Source: Gnetum montanum (taxonomy: Eukaryota > Streptophyta > Gnetopsida > Gnetales > Gnetaceae). Taken from it: 64,000 bases of DNA. How positions within the stretch are numbered: position 1 is the stretch's first letter; each line of letters starts with the position of its first letter. The stretch is taken from positions 401,114 to 465,113 of the forward strand of contig MNCI01008852.1 of NCBI GenBank assembly GCA_015680685.1, in the 5' to 3' direction. A program made the translations under genes and the position numbers. Positions 46,571 through 59,430 of the stretch are shown in pieces. The notes beneath the pieces are model-generated. The model ran no database searches and was not told the DNA's origin. It saw only the letters and a list, made by a program, of their open reading frames with translations.

Positions 46571-47400
46571 TGATGAGCAATGAGGTGCCCCTATGCTCAA
46601 CCATATGAATCACAAGCATTCACTCACAATTAGGTTGAATTTCATGGATGGGACTTGTTGTGGCATCTAGATCATTATGTTTTGATCACAATTCATTGTC
46701 TTCCCACTTGGACTAGTGGTAGCTTTGTCACGTATGGTTTAGTACAAAGTGAGGTATATGATGTTTATTATTTTATGTTTTATAAATTTGATTACCTACA
46801 ACAAGAATAAAAGGTAAAGTAATTGAAGATCTAATTCATCTACTACCTAGCTACCCTAACAAAACTACCTATCCCACTTTCTTGGACACATCCTGAACAC
46901 ATATAGCACTGCTAGGCTATCAAACATTAAGTGTTGTTGGGTTACCAAGCACTACATGTATGCTCAAAGTAGTTGTGCTTGTGTTCATTAACAAATGAAA
47001 ATAAATTTCTTATATGAAATGTAGTAAAGTAAAGTGCATTAAAAGAAACATTAATTTAGTCTTAGTGCTATAAGGATTGTCAAAAGAGTTTGTTTTATTT
47101 CCATCACATTGCTATGCTTAGGTACATCAATGCTTGAACAAAAAACCGTACACACTTAGAGTCTTTATATGGGCACTTAGAAAATATTCTAACTCTGAGG
47201 AAAATAAACTATAAGACCTTCACTACTTTGGCCAAAACCTAACATGAAAAATAAATTCAAAATAACTAACTCAAATCGGGAGCCTAGGCACTATATTTAC
47301 AGGCCAATGTATACCCCCCTAATGTTGCATCCAAACCTTGATGTTGCATACTCGACATCACAACCCTGACAATGTGGCAATTGGAAATCATGTTTCATCA
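46571..47400 (-). repeat. 3' LTR of At-2
   Basis: 830 bases from TGATGAGCAATGAGGTGCCCC to TTTCATCA, homologous to the other Athila LTRs along its length. The polypurine-tract complement (TACCCCCATGAC) follows at 47401. Confidence 0.85.
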
Positions 47401-49420
47401 TACCCCCATGACCGAATGAAAACTTGTCCTTTAGTGTAGAAGAGGAGGAAAAAGTTTCTTACAAAAAATATTGGGTAGGTATGGAATTATTGATTGACAT
47501 ACAAATTGACTTAAATGCAACAACAGACTCTAAGTGCCCAAGTGTACAGAATTATAACTTTTACAAAATTGGATGTTCATGATGAGAGAAGTGAACACCC
47601 TAAATAACATTAACATCCAACACCTCTTAGTAGTTGAAGAATAAGAGAGAAGAGATCTAATGATCATGAATGGTCCTCATTGTATGATACTATTGCATCA
47701 TCCTCACAACAGAATCATAAATTAGTATGCAATACGTTACACATAGTTGGTAAGTACCTTGTCTCATCAATCGTTACACTCGGCTAGGTTATGATTATGG
47801 TAGATTGATTCCTTTAGTAGTGTTAACAGGAAGGCTAACAAATAGGGTAAAATAAATAACTGGTCCATTAAATTTGAAAAAGTTTAACACAAGGAAATGT
47901 TTGAACAGGGTGTAGGAATTCACAATAATAAAAAGGAAATTTCATTGAAAAATGTTATGAAGATGTGCACAATTGGATGTCATTGATGGGGTAAACAAAA
48001 GAATTTGATTGTAAAAGTATCTAAGGGTAAATAACTTAACTAATCCAACCAAAAGATATGTAAGTGGATCCTCCCCAAAGTAGGCATAGGCCTTGTATGT
48101 CCCATCCTAAACCCTAAACCAAAGAGCTTGTGGACTCTGTGGATGATTAATGGTTATAGAAGGTTAAGTACAAAATCCTAGAAGAAACTAATTAAGAATC
48201 CCAACACATCAAACTAAGACATCAAACTAGAACATGAAACCAACAGTGAGGTGAAACATGGAAAGCATAGATGGATGAGAGAGAGTGGAATGGAGTTCCT
48301 AGTCATGGTCACATGAAGTTCCTTATGGATTTTGTGGTTAAATGACTTGATAGGATCCATCCTTATTCTAGACCAAAACCAATCATGTTTAGTGACTTTG
48401 CATCGACATTCTAAGACCAATCCATCCCCTGAGACATAAGAGTGCTCCCACAAAACAACCACCATTCCTTATTAGAGAAGAAGTAGGAAATGAGGAAGGG
48501 CCTTACTTAGAGGGGATGAGTCCCATAACTAGTGCTTGTAGCCCGTTTATTCTATTTAAGGGGTGTACTTTGAATTCCCATTGTTTTTTTTTTTTGAATT
48601 GGAACCACACCATGTAAAGACACATGCATTTATTTTGTCCAAGGGTTGTGTTTTGAATCCTCATCATTTCTTTATGAGAACCACACCATGCAAGGATGTA
48701 TGCATTTATTTTGTCTAAGGGGTGTGCTTTGAATCCTCATCTTTTTTTTCTAATGAGAACCACACCATGCAAGGACTTATTCAACTCCTTTTATTGATTG
48801 GCATGGAATGGTAAGAAGTTCATGAAAACACACGTGCACCCAAGAAAACAAAAAGGCACAAAGCATACTGAATCCCCTTGAAGTCACACCTTGTTCAAAC
48901 CTTTGAATCCTTCCCAATTCTAGAAACTACCAAAGTCACAAATTTGTTAAAGTTTCATTAATGAAAAAGGGATTGCATGTTTCCAAAACAAGGAAAACCA
49001 TAGAGTTTGTGGATGGGTGGATGTTATGGACTCACTACTTATTGCATGAAAAAGAAACCATGTCCTAATCATCTATAACAAAATTCAAAGCCATAACCTA
49101 GACACCAACAATCAAATAACAAAATAGTACATACCACCATCAAATAATGCATTACCACTGTGTCTGGCACTTATTAACAAAAAGTTAGAAAATCACATCA
49201 AAATAAAATAAAAGAAAATATAAAAGAAAGTGTAAAATTTTCAAAAAATAGCAAATTTACTAACAATGATGTAAAAAAAATTAGAAAATATTAATAACAT
49301 GAAAACAAGAAGATGTAAAATAAAGAATGTGTAAAACAAAAAGTTGTAAAACAACAAATTGTAAAACAAAAATATGAAAAACAGTTAAGAATCCTAAAGA
49401 CTAGAATGGAGGGTGACCCC
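47401..49420 (-). other. At-2 3' noncoding region with triplicated block
   Basis: Counterpart of 1341-3200. A block present once in the other Athila copies (GGGGTGTGCTTTGAATTC ... ACCACACCATGCAAAGAC) occurs three times in tandem here, starting near 48559, 48641 and 48717. Confidence 0.75.
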
Positions 49421-50295
49421 CATGACTAAACATTTAGCCATGACATGGATTAATAAGTGGATAAATAGGATCCATGCATGTAGGAAACATTTGTAACCAT
49501 TCATGCCCCAACCATTGGGTGTCTGTTGGTGGTGTGGTGACTAGGTAGAAAAATTGTTGATCACACACTTGATGGTTAAATGTATGGGGGGTCAAGGTAT
49601 GAGGTGTGTTAACATTATGGATGGTTGGCCCAAAATTGCACCCTTGATCATGATATGGTATGCATGGATTTATTTTTCTCCCCACACTATTAGATTTATT
49701 GTTTAGATTCGGGCTTAGAGTAACAATGGATAGTGGCCCTTGTATATGATCAGAGGATGTTGGTGGTGAAAAGGGAGGCATTGCACTAGATTGGCATTGT
49801 GCTAGCTCAGATGATGTGGTAGGTTCATGCATGGTTTTCTTTGGCTTACGACCTTTTCTCTAGAAGGGATGTTTCCTACATTACGGTTGAGACCTACTAG
49901 TGTTAGCATGTCTATGCACATTCACAACACAAGTGATATTTTTTTATTGATATTGGGATGTTGAACCCTCTTGTGTCATTGACGGTGGCTTGTAATGAGA
50001 AGGAGTATGAGGATATCGAGGGTAAGATGGATGGTAAGAGTGCGAGGTGGTGATCCTTCAGGGGATGTCATGGGTTGTTAGTACTTAGGAGAGTAGTAGT
50101 GGCGATTTGAAGTAGAGGATGTAGAACTAGTTGGAGAAACAGGGTGTTGAACATAATATCCGTGTGATTTTGGTTGGTAGGAAGGATAGGGCAGATTTGG
50201 TGATGGCCTTTCCCATGACTATGGTTGTTTCCATTGTGGTTGATGAACATGTTGAGGTTGGTAATAAGTCCCCCTAGGATGATGCAATATGTCAT
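49421..50295 (-). pseudogene. gag linker remnant of At-2
   Basis: Pro/Gln/Ser-rich sequence on the minus strand, including HGYYVQHPVSPTSS near 50120-50165, matching the YGYYMQHPISP stretch of At-4 Gag. A further Pro/Thr-rich frame occupies 49434-49832. No capsid or protease domain is present. Confidence 0.6.
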
Positions 50296-50832
50296 AAAGT
50301 ATAGAAAATAGAAGTAAAAAAAATGTGAAAATGGTAAATTATGATGAAAAGAACAACAGAGATGGGGTTAACTTAGGAAACAAAAACAACAAGAAAGGTT
50401 GATCCAATAAGGCTTAAGCTTTATGAAGAGAATGATGAGAGAAGAACATTTTCTCTACTTTAAAGATCAATTGAGAATAGGACTTCTCTAGTAGTTTCAG
50501 ATATAGAAATCATATGCAGCCAAGAGAGAGAGAGAGAGAGAGAGAGGTATATATATATGCACAAAACACAATTGATGCTAAGAGAGGAAACATTAACAAG
50601 TATTTAGAGGAATAAAAGATAATTTTTGGATCATTCTAAGAAATATAATTAAATAATTTGATTTCTAGGATCAGGTGACATGTTACTACAAGAGGGTATA
50701 AATGGTCAACCAAAGGGTTTAAGTCACCAAGAAAATATTAGAATTAACTCATATCATTTGATAATGATTTCCTAATACTTGTAACAAATAAATGATAATT
50801 GGAATACCCTCATAATATTTATCTATCATGTC
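50296..50832. other. Non-Athila spacer with GA/TA microsatellite
   Basis: Between the At-2 remnant and the At-3 LTR. Holds (GA)n followed by (TA)n at about 50523-50558. No gene recognised. Confidence 0.5.
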
Positions 50833-51632
50833 TGATGAGTGGCGAGGTACCCCTACATTCAACCATATAAATACAAGCATTTCACGCGCGATCTGGTCGA
50901 ACTCCAAGGACTAAGTGCTTATGCACCTTAATGGAACACTCAAGGTTAATCAATCATTGTCTTCCCAAACTTACTTATATTGTCACAATTGTATGGTTAA
51001 GTAAGCTTGAGGTATATGATTTTTATAGCTTTTTCCTTTTTAATGTCTTATGCTAATAGGGGAAGGTAAAGAGAACTAAGTGACTAACTTATGTTAACTA
51101 TTCACTAACTAAGTTCTAATTGTTCCTAACACTGATATCCGTTCCCACTTGCCACACACATCTTAAACTAGTGCAACACTACTGGGATTACCAAATGCTA
51201 ATCGTTACTAGGTTACCAAGTGCTACACACATGCTCGAAGTGGTCATACTGAGTGTACTTAATTAGGAGAGTCAAAGGTTGAGAGAGAGATTAATTAACT
51301 AAGAAAGCATTTAAATATTCAAGAATAATTAATTACTATTTAGCTTAATCTGTATGTTGTAAGGTTTATCATAAAGTTCATCTTTATTATCGCACACAAA
51401 TGTGTGCTTAGGTACAATGTGTTCGAATAAAGATCTGTTCACTTTAAGACTCCTACTACAGGCACACAGAAATTATTCTAACTCTGGAATGGTAAAGCTA
51501 CAAGAGTTTTGCTAAGGGTCTAAGTCTAACTCCCTAGAACAAAGGGTGCCACCTCTTATTTATAGAAAATGAGGCAAGACACGATATCACGTGGCAAATG
51601 TGATATCACGTACGTGATATTATGGCTCATCA
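50833..51632 (-). repeat. 3' LTR of At-3
   Basis: 800 bases, TGATGAGTGGCGAGG to GGCTCATCA. Both ends are intact. The TATA box lies only about 70 bases from the U3 start. Polypurine-tract complement TACCCCCATG follows at 51633. Confidence 0.9.
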
Positions 51633-53500
51633 TACCCCCATGACTAAATGAAAACTTGTCCTCGAGTTCCTTACAAAATATTGGGAAGGTATGGGATTAT
51701 TGACTTAAATGATACTAATGGTGAATGGGATGACATGTGAATGGATCAATCATTACAATACATGACAATATTAGTGTTCATGCCCATGAGAATGAACACT
51801 ATACATAGTTGACATCCAGCCTTATTTGGCAATTAAGAGAGAAGGGAGAGAGGGAGAAAAGAAGAGAAGGAGATGTGTTGCTGCCGATGCCAAAATTGTG
51901 CCTTCCATTGTTTATCCATAACCACGCCATCGATCTTGTTCCTTGCATAACTGTTTTAGCACCAGTCCATCCCAAGTGTTTCCTCCAGGTCTAGTTCATT
52001 GTTGTATGATTTCCATCTGCACACACAACACAGTCTCATATGAGCAAGGATAAATAAATCACAATGTAGTTGATACCTTGCCTCGATGTATGATCCATTG
52101 GCTAAGTTGTGATATGGCTAATACGGATTTTGGAGATATAAAACTGGTGACTACCCAAGGTGTAAGGGTTAGGAGAAAATTGAAAAAATTGGACCAGGAC
52201 CCCCATGACTAAGAGCGATTCTCCGGTAGTGATAGATTGGAAAAATATAAGGAATAAGAAAGATGGAGAAAAAGAAACAATGACAATGCTAAAAAAATGG
52301 ATGTCAGAGGTGGAAATGAACAAAATAAATGTTGATTGTAGCAATGTTTAAGGGAGGGAAGTTAACTGATGCACCAATTAGGAATGCCAGTGGGTCCTCC
52401 CCAAAGAAGGCTTATGCCCTGAATGCCCTAACAATCCCACATTCAAAGAGTCTGTAGGCTCTAGAAATGTCATTTGGAAGTAAGAGTTAAAGTCCAAACC
52501 ACAAGAATTCACCAAAAAGAAAACAATGCGTCAACCAAAATATAGACTACTAATACAACCGGCAATGAGGTGGAAAAATGGAGAAAGAATGATGGAAAGA
52601 AGAGAATGGAATGGAGTCCTAAGAACAAGGTGGTGTACAGTCCCTTATGTATTTATGATTAATGTGACTTAGTAGATCTCATTTCAAATCCAGCCTCAAA
52701 CAATCCACATTCAATGACTTCACATTAATACACTTGGCCAATCCATCCACTTGAAGTAGCAAGAATACTTTCACCAAAGAGTCACCACCATTCTAAGGAA
52801 ATGAAAAAAGGAAAAGCAGAAAGCGAGAGAGGGCCTTAGTTAGAGGAAACATGTTTGTTTAGTTCCATAACTAGTGCTTGTAGCCCAGATGATTATTTTT
52901 TCTAAGGGATGTGCTTTGAATTCTCACTATTTTTTTTGTGTTAGAACAACACCATGCAAAGACTTATTATTTTTATTAGCTCAGCTTCCTGATAATGGAG
53001 CAACATCAGAATGGTAAGGAAAACTCAAGAATAAAACATCCAAGCCCCCAAGAGAATGGCCAACACAAATGCATCAAATCCCCTTGAAGTCATACCCTTT
53101 CCAGTCCTTGAGTCCTTAGTTTGAGAAATGCCTAGTCACCAATTCGTTGATAGTTTTATGATTTAAAGAAAGGGACTGTACATTTCCAAGCCAAGAGAGA
53201 CCATAGAAATTTACGAATGCATGGATGATGTGGACTCATTACCTATTATATCAAAAGAACCATACCTTAGTATCAACATTATAACTCCAAGGTAAAAACG
53301 AGACATTAGCAATCAATGGAATACAGTTCATATCACCATTAGGAGCACTTATTAGGTGAGGAACCTAACAAAAATAAAAAAATCACATAAAGAAATGAAA
53401 AAGTATCAGTGATATTGCAAAACAAAAAACAAGAAAAGTTAAAGAAATTTGTAAAACAAAAATGTGTAGAAAAAAACTTAAAAAGGAACTAAGGGCCTCA
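51633..53500 (-). other. At-3 3' noncoding region
   Basis: Homologous to 1341-3200 and to 62740-64000 (reverse complement). No supported coding frame. Confidence 0.75.
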
Positions 53501-54400
53501 ATTGCTTAGGAGAGGTGGCCATCTCCCCCATGAATGAGTTGAAAGGGGAGATCCGAAATAGTGAGCAAGGTTGTCCCTTCTCAAAGGTATTATGTGCATT
53601 GACCGTTCTAGATTCATGGTAAGGTTTGGTCTATTGCACATTGACTAATAATTTCTTATCAGAGCACTTATTTGAATTTTTTAGGAATTTCTAGCTTCCC
53701 CCAATTGATGTTTCCAGGCTAAGGTTTGGAAGTTGGCAACGGACTTGCCTAAGTTCATCTCTGCTTCTGATGTAAGCATAAGTTATCCCCTCAGTTAGTT
53801 CCATGCACATTTTAGTGAGTTGTTCACTTGATCAACTATCAACCACTAAGTGTCTTCTTGTTGTCTGGTCGCTACATACAGATACTTTTGTATGTTAATT
53901 TCTTGTGCACATTGGTTGCATGCAGGCCATGATGAACATTTATGCATGCAATTGCACCCTGTATCACTATATGTAATGCATGGAACCTTCTTCTTCTTGA
54001 TCTTCCCAAAAGTGTTCTTCTTAGATATTTCCAGGGAAAGATTGTGGATTCCTAGGCATGCATTTATGGTACTTAGCCATGCCCTTCCCATTATTATTGG
54101 AAATTCTCCTTTATCATTGTTTACTTGTATCACTAGGAAATCAATTGGGTATGACCATCCACACATAGTGGTAATGATGTCCTCCACTAGTCCCAAAGGG
54201 ATAGTGATGGACTAGTTGGCTAGCTCTAGGTGAATATTGCTCTTTCTTAATAGAGGCAGGTTCCAGGATTTGTACATCTCTTGTGATATTAGGTTGACTC
54301 TGGAACCTAAGTCCAGAACAGCTTTACATGGTTCATTCCTAGTTACTTGGAGATAGATTAGAGGGCTTCCAGGATCAGAGAATTTCCTGGGAAGGTGGCC
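53501..54400 (-). pseudogene. pol remnant and protease of At-3
   Basis: At 53501-53660 the minus strand encodes the integrase tail (ISPFNSFMGEMATSP). At about 53661-53670 it joins the pol start (KLEIPKKFK), so RT, RNase H and most of integrase are gone. Further along, the protease survives: FPIIMGRAWLSTINACLGIH (about 54060-54120) and the region around GNEPCKAVLDLGSRVN near 54300-54345. Confidence 0.8.
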
Positions 54401-55100
54401 AACCTTAATCTAGTCAGTTACGACATGTGTTAACATAACCGTATGTGTTGAGCTCAGTTTTTGATTTGAAGGGAGCTCTGAAGCCTTATTTGATGGAGGG
54501 GCATTCAATGGTTTAACCGCTTGTGGTTGTGAGGGCTTGGTTGGACTGTTGGTTCTAAAAAAATATCTTCTCTTCATACGATTGTCAGAACCAGCAGCGG
54601 GTTGAAGATTCATAGCCCTCGTGGCATTGCATTGCTACTGTTGAGTAGGAAGTTCCCCCTGCATTTCTGGAGTGGGTGGTAATGGAGCTATCGGTGTGAG
54701 AGTTGCAGATGGATTTGGAGGATGGTATGTTTGTGGGTTATCTCCCCTAGAAGAAGGAGTCATAAAATACTCCCAAGCTTGGTAGTGATGTTGTGGTGTA
54801 ACATGACCAACAGAGTCATGTGGAGAGATTGGATGCTGCACATAGTAGCCATATGGATTTAGTTGCTGGTAGGAATATTGTTGCCTTGGTGGTTGCATCC
54901 CTCATGACTATGGGTATTGCCACTATTTTTGTTGCTCAACGGGTTGTGGTGGAGTTCCACTTGGGTAATATGTTGAAGGTTAGTGGAACTACCTTGGGGA
55001 TAAGGTAACCGTTGGGGTGCTTGCCGTTTATTAAGTTGTGGGTTGAGTGCATACACCCCAGACTCTTGTAGATGTGAGATTACTAAGTGACTTTCCCTAT
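54401..55100 (-). pseudogene. gag linker of At-3
   Basis: Pro/Gln/Tyr-rich linker: RQQYSYQQLNPYGYYVQHPI, then HDSVGHVTPQHHYQAWEY (54700-54890), and a start-side segment RQAPQRLPYPQG. Ends at the rearrangement point near 55097. Confidence 0.75.
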
Positions 55101-55791
55101 TTTAGACCCTTAGCTAAAATCTTGCAGTTTTACCATTCCAAAGTTAGAATAGTTTCCATGTGCCCATAGTAGGAGTCTTAAGTGAATGGATCTTTATTTG
55201 AGCAAATTGTACCTATCCACACATTTGTGTATGGTAATAAAGATGAACTTTCTGATAAACCTTGCAGCATATGGACTAAGCTAAATAGTAATTAATTATT
55301 GTTAAATGTTTAAATGCTTTCCTAGATAATTAATCTCTCTCAACCCTTAACTCTTCTAGTTAAGTACACTCAATACGACTACTTCAAGCATGTGTGTAGC
55401 ACTTGGTAACCCAGTAACGAAATAGCGTTTGGTAATCCTAATAGCGTTGCACTAGTTCAGGATGTGTGCAGTAAGTGAAAATGGATACTGGTGTTAGGAA
55501 CGATTAGAACGTAGTTAGTGAATAGTTAACTAAAGTTAGTCATTTAGCTCTCTTCACCTTTCCTTATTAGCATAAGACATTAAAAAGATAAAAGATATAA
55601 AAATCATATACCTCAAACTTACTTAACCATACATCCGTGACAATACAAGTAAGTTTGGGAAGATAATGATTGATTAACTCTTAAGTGTTCCATTAAGGTG
55701 CATAAGCACTTAGTCCTTGGAGTTCGACCGGATCGTGCGTGAAATGCTCGTATTCATATGGTTGAGTGTAGGGGTACCTTGCCACTCATCA
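55101..55791 (+). repeat. Athila LTR fragment, inverted relative to At-3
   Basis: Plus-oriented LTR lacking its first ~110 bases (U3 and TATA). It begins near TTTAGACCCTTAGC and ends TTGCCACTCATCA. No PBS follows (CTTTGTTAAGAT), so it is not the 5' LTR of an element to its right; it could be the 3' LTR end of a lost plus-strand element. Confidence 0.85.
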
Positions 55792-55927
55792 CTTTGTTAA
55801 GATAATACATAATGTAAAATTAAAACTAACCAGTAAATTTACCCATTGCCTCTATCTCATGTTCAACTATGGCTAGTTCATAATGTACTATAAACTCTTA
55901 TGGTTCATCAAAAATATAATATGTTCC
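55792..55927. other. 136-base spacer
   Basis: Non-LTR sequence between two plus-oriented LTRs. No feature recognised. Confidence 0.6.
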
Positions 55928-56717
55928 TGATGAGCTGTGATATCACATCTACCATGCAATATCACATACATGATATTGCGACCTGCCTCATCTTCTATAA
56001 ATAAGAGGTGGCACCCTTTGTTCCAAAGAGTTAGACTTAGACCCTTAGCCAGATTCTTGCAATTTTGTTATTCCAAAGTTAGAATTATTTTTGTGTGCCT
56101 GCAGTATGAGTCATAGAGTGAACAGATCTTTATTTGAGCAATTTGTACCTAAGCACAATTTTGTGTATGAAGATAAAGACAAACTTTATGATAAACCTTG
56201 TAGCATATAGATTAAGCTAATTATTAATTAATGATTGTTTAATGCTTTCCTAGTTAATTAATATCTTTCTCAAACTTAACCCCCTTAGTTAAATAGACTC
56301 GGTACGACCACTTCGAGCATGCGTGTAGCACTTAATAACCTAGTAACGATTAGCGTTTGGTAATCCCAGTAGCATTGCACTAGTTCAGGATGTGTATGGC
56401 AAGTGGGAATGGATATTGGTGTTAGGAACATTTGGAAACTAGTTAATGAATAGTTAATGTCAGCTAGTCACTTAGTTCTCTCTCCCTTTCCTTGATTAGA
56501 AGGAGATGTAAAAAGACAAAAAGCCATAAAAATCATACCTCAAGATTAATTAACCATACAATCGTGAAAATACAAGTAAGTTTGGGAAGACAATGATTGA
56601 TTAACCCTGAGTGTTCCATTAAGGTGGGTAAGCACTTAGTCCTTGGAGTTCGACCGGATCATGCGTGAAATGCTCGTATTCGTATGGTTGAGTGTAGGGG
56701 TACCTCGCCACTCATCA
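55928..56717 (+). repeat. 5' LTR of At-4
   Basis: 790 bases, TGATGAGCTGTGATATCACA to GCCACTCATCA. The TATA box (TATAAATA, 55996-56003) lies about 70 bases in, so U3 is very short and R-U5 makes up most of the LTR. The left flank is GTTCC. Confidence 0.92.
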
Positions 56718-56718
56718 T

Positions 56719-56736
56719 TGGCACCGTTGCTGGGTA
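56719..56736 (+). promoter_or_regulatory. Primer-binding site of At-4
   Basis: TGGCACCGTTGCTGGGTA, one base after the LTR, matches 15 of 18 bases of the tRNA-Asp complement TGGCGCCGTTGCCGGGGA. Confidence 0.88.
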
Positions 56737-56861
56737 CTTAGTTGTTTGTGCACTGTATAGAACATAGAAAATCATTCATATCATTCGAACATTAGAACAA
56801 ACCCTTAGGGTTAATCAAAGGAAGACAAGACAATGGTACATTGCACACCAAACAAGACAAA

Positions 56862-59430
56862 ATGTCTTCTTCTTCACATAAGAGCACTTCACCGCCTAGG
56901 ACTAACACAAGAGGCATTCGGCGGCATAATACATGTAACCAAGATCCGCCAGTTCCTCAATAGTTTTGTATGGTATATACTCATCCTGATGAGTATGTAG
57001 CTGATTTCACCTTTATTCTCCACCAAGATGAACAACTACATTGGAGAGACTTGGAGAGTAACATAGTGTTGCCTCTAGATTGATCAGTCCCCAACATGCT
57101 CCTTCATGCTCTCACACGAATAGGCATGCCACTTTTATATGAAAAATATGTTGCATCCAATCATGACACAAGGGACTATCATCCCATAGAAGGGAAATGT
57201 CAAAGGGACTTGCGACAGGAGAGATACCATACATCCTTGAAGGGTACATGGCCCCACGCCCTGCACGTTTTGAGCAAAATTGAGGATGGTGAACTTGTTT
57301 TAACAAGTTCCCCAAAAAATGATGTTCCTCCTCCTAACAGTGGTTAGGAGGTGATGTATTAAAACCTCCACTCCACTATTCACAACCCTGGTTCTGATAC
57401 CCACAAACATGAAGTGTTCAACGAAGGAACACAAACACATGATAAGGATGGATGTTCTGATCATGATCATGATCGAGGCTGAGACCACTGAAGAGAAGAT
57501 AGAAAACACCATCATGGCAATGGTTTTCTTTCTTCTTCACCCTCATCATCATCTTCACCCTCTCCTTTAGTGTTCGGATGCAATCATAGGGAAACCAATC
57601 ATGAGGATAAGGGAAAACAAAGTGAAATTCATCGACGAGATAGTCAAGAACGAGGACGAGGACACTCTAAGGAATCAAGGCATAGAAGAAGGGAGAGTAG
57701 GGAATCGTGTAGACACCATAGATGCTATGAATGAGATGATCACAAAGAACCCCTACTCATAACTAGAAGCATGTTAGATATAACGAAGGTTGTAAGAGTT
57801 CCAACAAGGCACCAAAAGGATACTAGGATCAAGAGGTTAGACATGAACAACATCCCACAATTTGAAGGGGAATACAACGCTAATCCTCAAAATCATTTAC
57901 AAGCATTCCACGATGCATGTGCCTTGAAAAACATAGAAAATGAATGGAAAAAACTGAAGTTGTTCCCAAGGATACTAGTGAAAGAAGCTAAAAGCTAGTA
58001 CCAGTCCTTAGAACCGGAATTCATTTTGAGGTGGAGTATAATGTTAGAACTGTCCAATGATAAGTACCAAACAGACTCTCGAGTGTCTAACCTGCAGAAG
58101 CAAATCCAAGGATGGAAGCAAAGAAATCATGAACCCTTGGATGTTGCCATGGGCTATTATTACGCACTGTTACATCATTGCCTTGGCCATGGTTATTCAT
58201 AGTGGGATCAACTACGCCATCTCATGGATGGACTTAGGCATGAAACAAGAAGAATCCTTGGGACGTATGCCCAAGGAAGGTTATCGAAGCTTAGGTCTCA
58301 TCAAATTCATAGATTGCTAGAGCAAGTAGCCAAATAAGAAGGTGAGCTATGGAAGAGAGAAAGTGTGGAAGAATACAACCAAGATCCTTCCCTCTGAAAA
58401 AGGGGAGTGAGATTTTGTGAGGAGGAAGAAGAGTCACCACTCAAAGATATGGTGAATAGGAAAAATTTGCCTCTCCAAAAGTTAACAACAGAAGTATCAG
58501 TAAAGGTGGACCAAATGTGGGACTCCTTGGATAGTAGGTTTGAAACTGTTCTCAAAATTGTAGAGGAGTCTAAGAAGCGAGGTAGTAACCATGACAAAAA
58601 GAAAAAGAGAGAAGTGGACAATGCATGTAACAAGGATAAGGGGAAAATGGCCATCATAGAAGAGGTTTTGGATTCATACACAGACAATGATGGTGGATAC
58701 AAGATATGCCAATATGACCATCCTAAGGGATGTTTCCCAATGATCTCACATCTACAAGAGTTTTGGGTGTATGCACTCAACCCATGACTATATAAACGAC
58801 AAACACCCCGATGGTTACCTTATCCCCAAGGTAACCCAAGGCAATTCCACCAACCTTCAACATATTATTCAAGTGGAACTCCACCACAACCTGTTGAGCA
58901 GCATCAATAGTGGAAATACCCATAGTCATGGGGGATGCCACCACCAAGGCAACAATACCCCTACCAGCAACCTAACCCATATGGCTACTACATGCAACAT
59001 CCAATCTCTCCATGTGACTTTGTTAGTCATGTTACACCACAACATCACTACCAAGCTCATGAGTATTATAGAACTCCTTCTCCTAGGGAAGATAACCCAC
59101 AAACATACCATCCTTCAAATCCATCTACATCTCTCACACTGATAGCTCCATTACCACCTGCTCCAGTAATGCAAGGGAAACTCCCTACTCAACCGCAGCA
59201 ACGTAATGTTGTAAGGGCTATAATTCCTCAACCCTCTATTGGTTCTAACAACCATATGAAGAAAAGACCTTTCTTCAAAGCCAACAGTGCAACCAAGCAC
59301 TTACAACCACAAGCGGTTGAACCTTTGAATGCCTCCCCATCAAATAAGACTTCAAAGCTCCCTTTGAACCAAACACCGAGTTCAACGCATACGGTTATGT
59401 TAACACATGCCATTACTAACTGGATCAAGG
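56862..59430 (+). pseudogene. gag of At-4
   Basis: ATG 56862 (MSSSSHKSTSPPRTNTR). N-terminal pieces occupy 56862-57350 with frame breaks. The capsid-like domain is at 57771-58320 (FEGEYNANPQNHLQAFHDAC). A Lys/Glu-rich part with CQYDHPKGC lies at 58407-58787, and a Pro/Gln-rich linker from 58935 (RQQYPYQQPNPYGYYMQ). The three later segments share one frame, separated only by stops, and the frame runs on into protease. Confidence 0.85.

Larger units (their letters stand above)
46571..50295 (-). mobile_element. Athila element At-2, internal deletion derivative
   Basis: Minus-strand element with a 3' LTR (46571-47400), 3' noncoding region and gag-linker remnant. The whole RT-integrase region is missing between about 49420 and the gag linker, and its 5' LTR is lost. 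More diverged from the others than they are from each other by eye, so probably an older copy or another subfamily. Confidence 0.75.
50833..55100 (-). mobile_element. Athila element At-3, truncated and internally deleted
   Basis: Minus-strand element: 3' LTR 50833-51632, polypurine tract, noncoding region, a fusion of the integrase tail with the pol start, protease, and gag linker ending near 55097. Gag N-terminus, PBS and 5' LTR are absent, replaced by an LTR fragment in the opposite orientation. Confidence 0.85.

Noticed and set aside
46571-46619. ATG start for the lectin-like frame at 46619
   Set aside because: The first 17 codons are the Athila LTR read in its own orientation, so this is not the gene's start.
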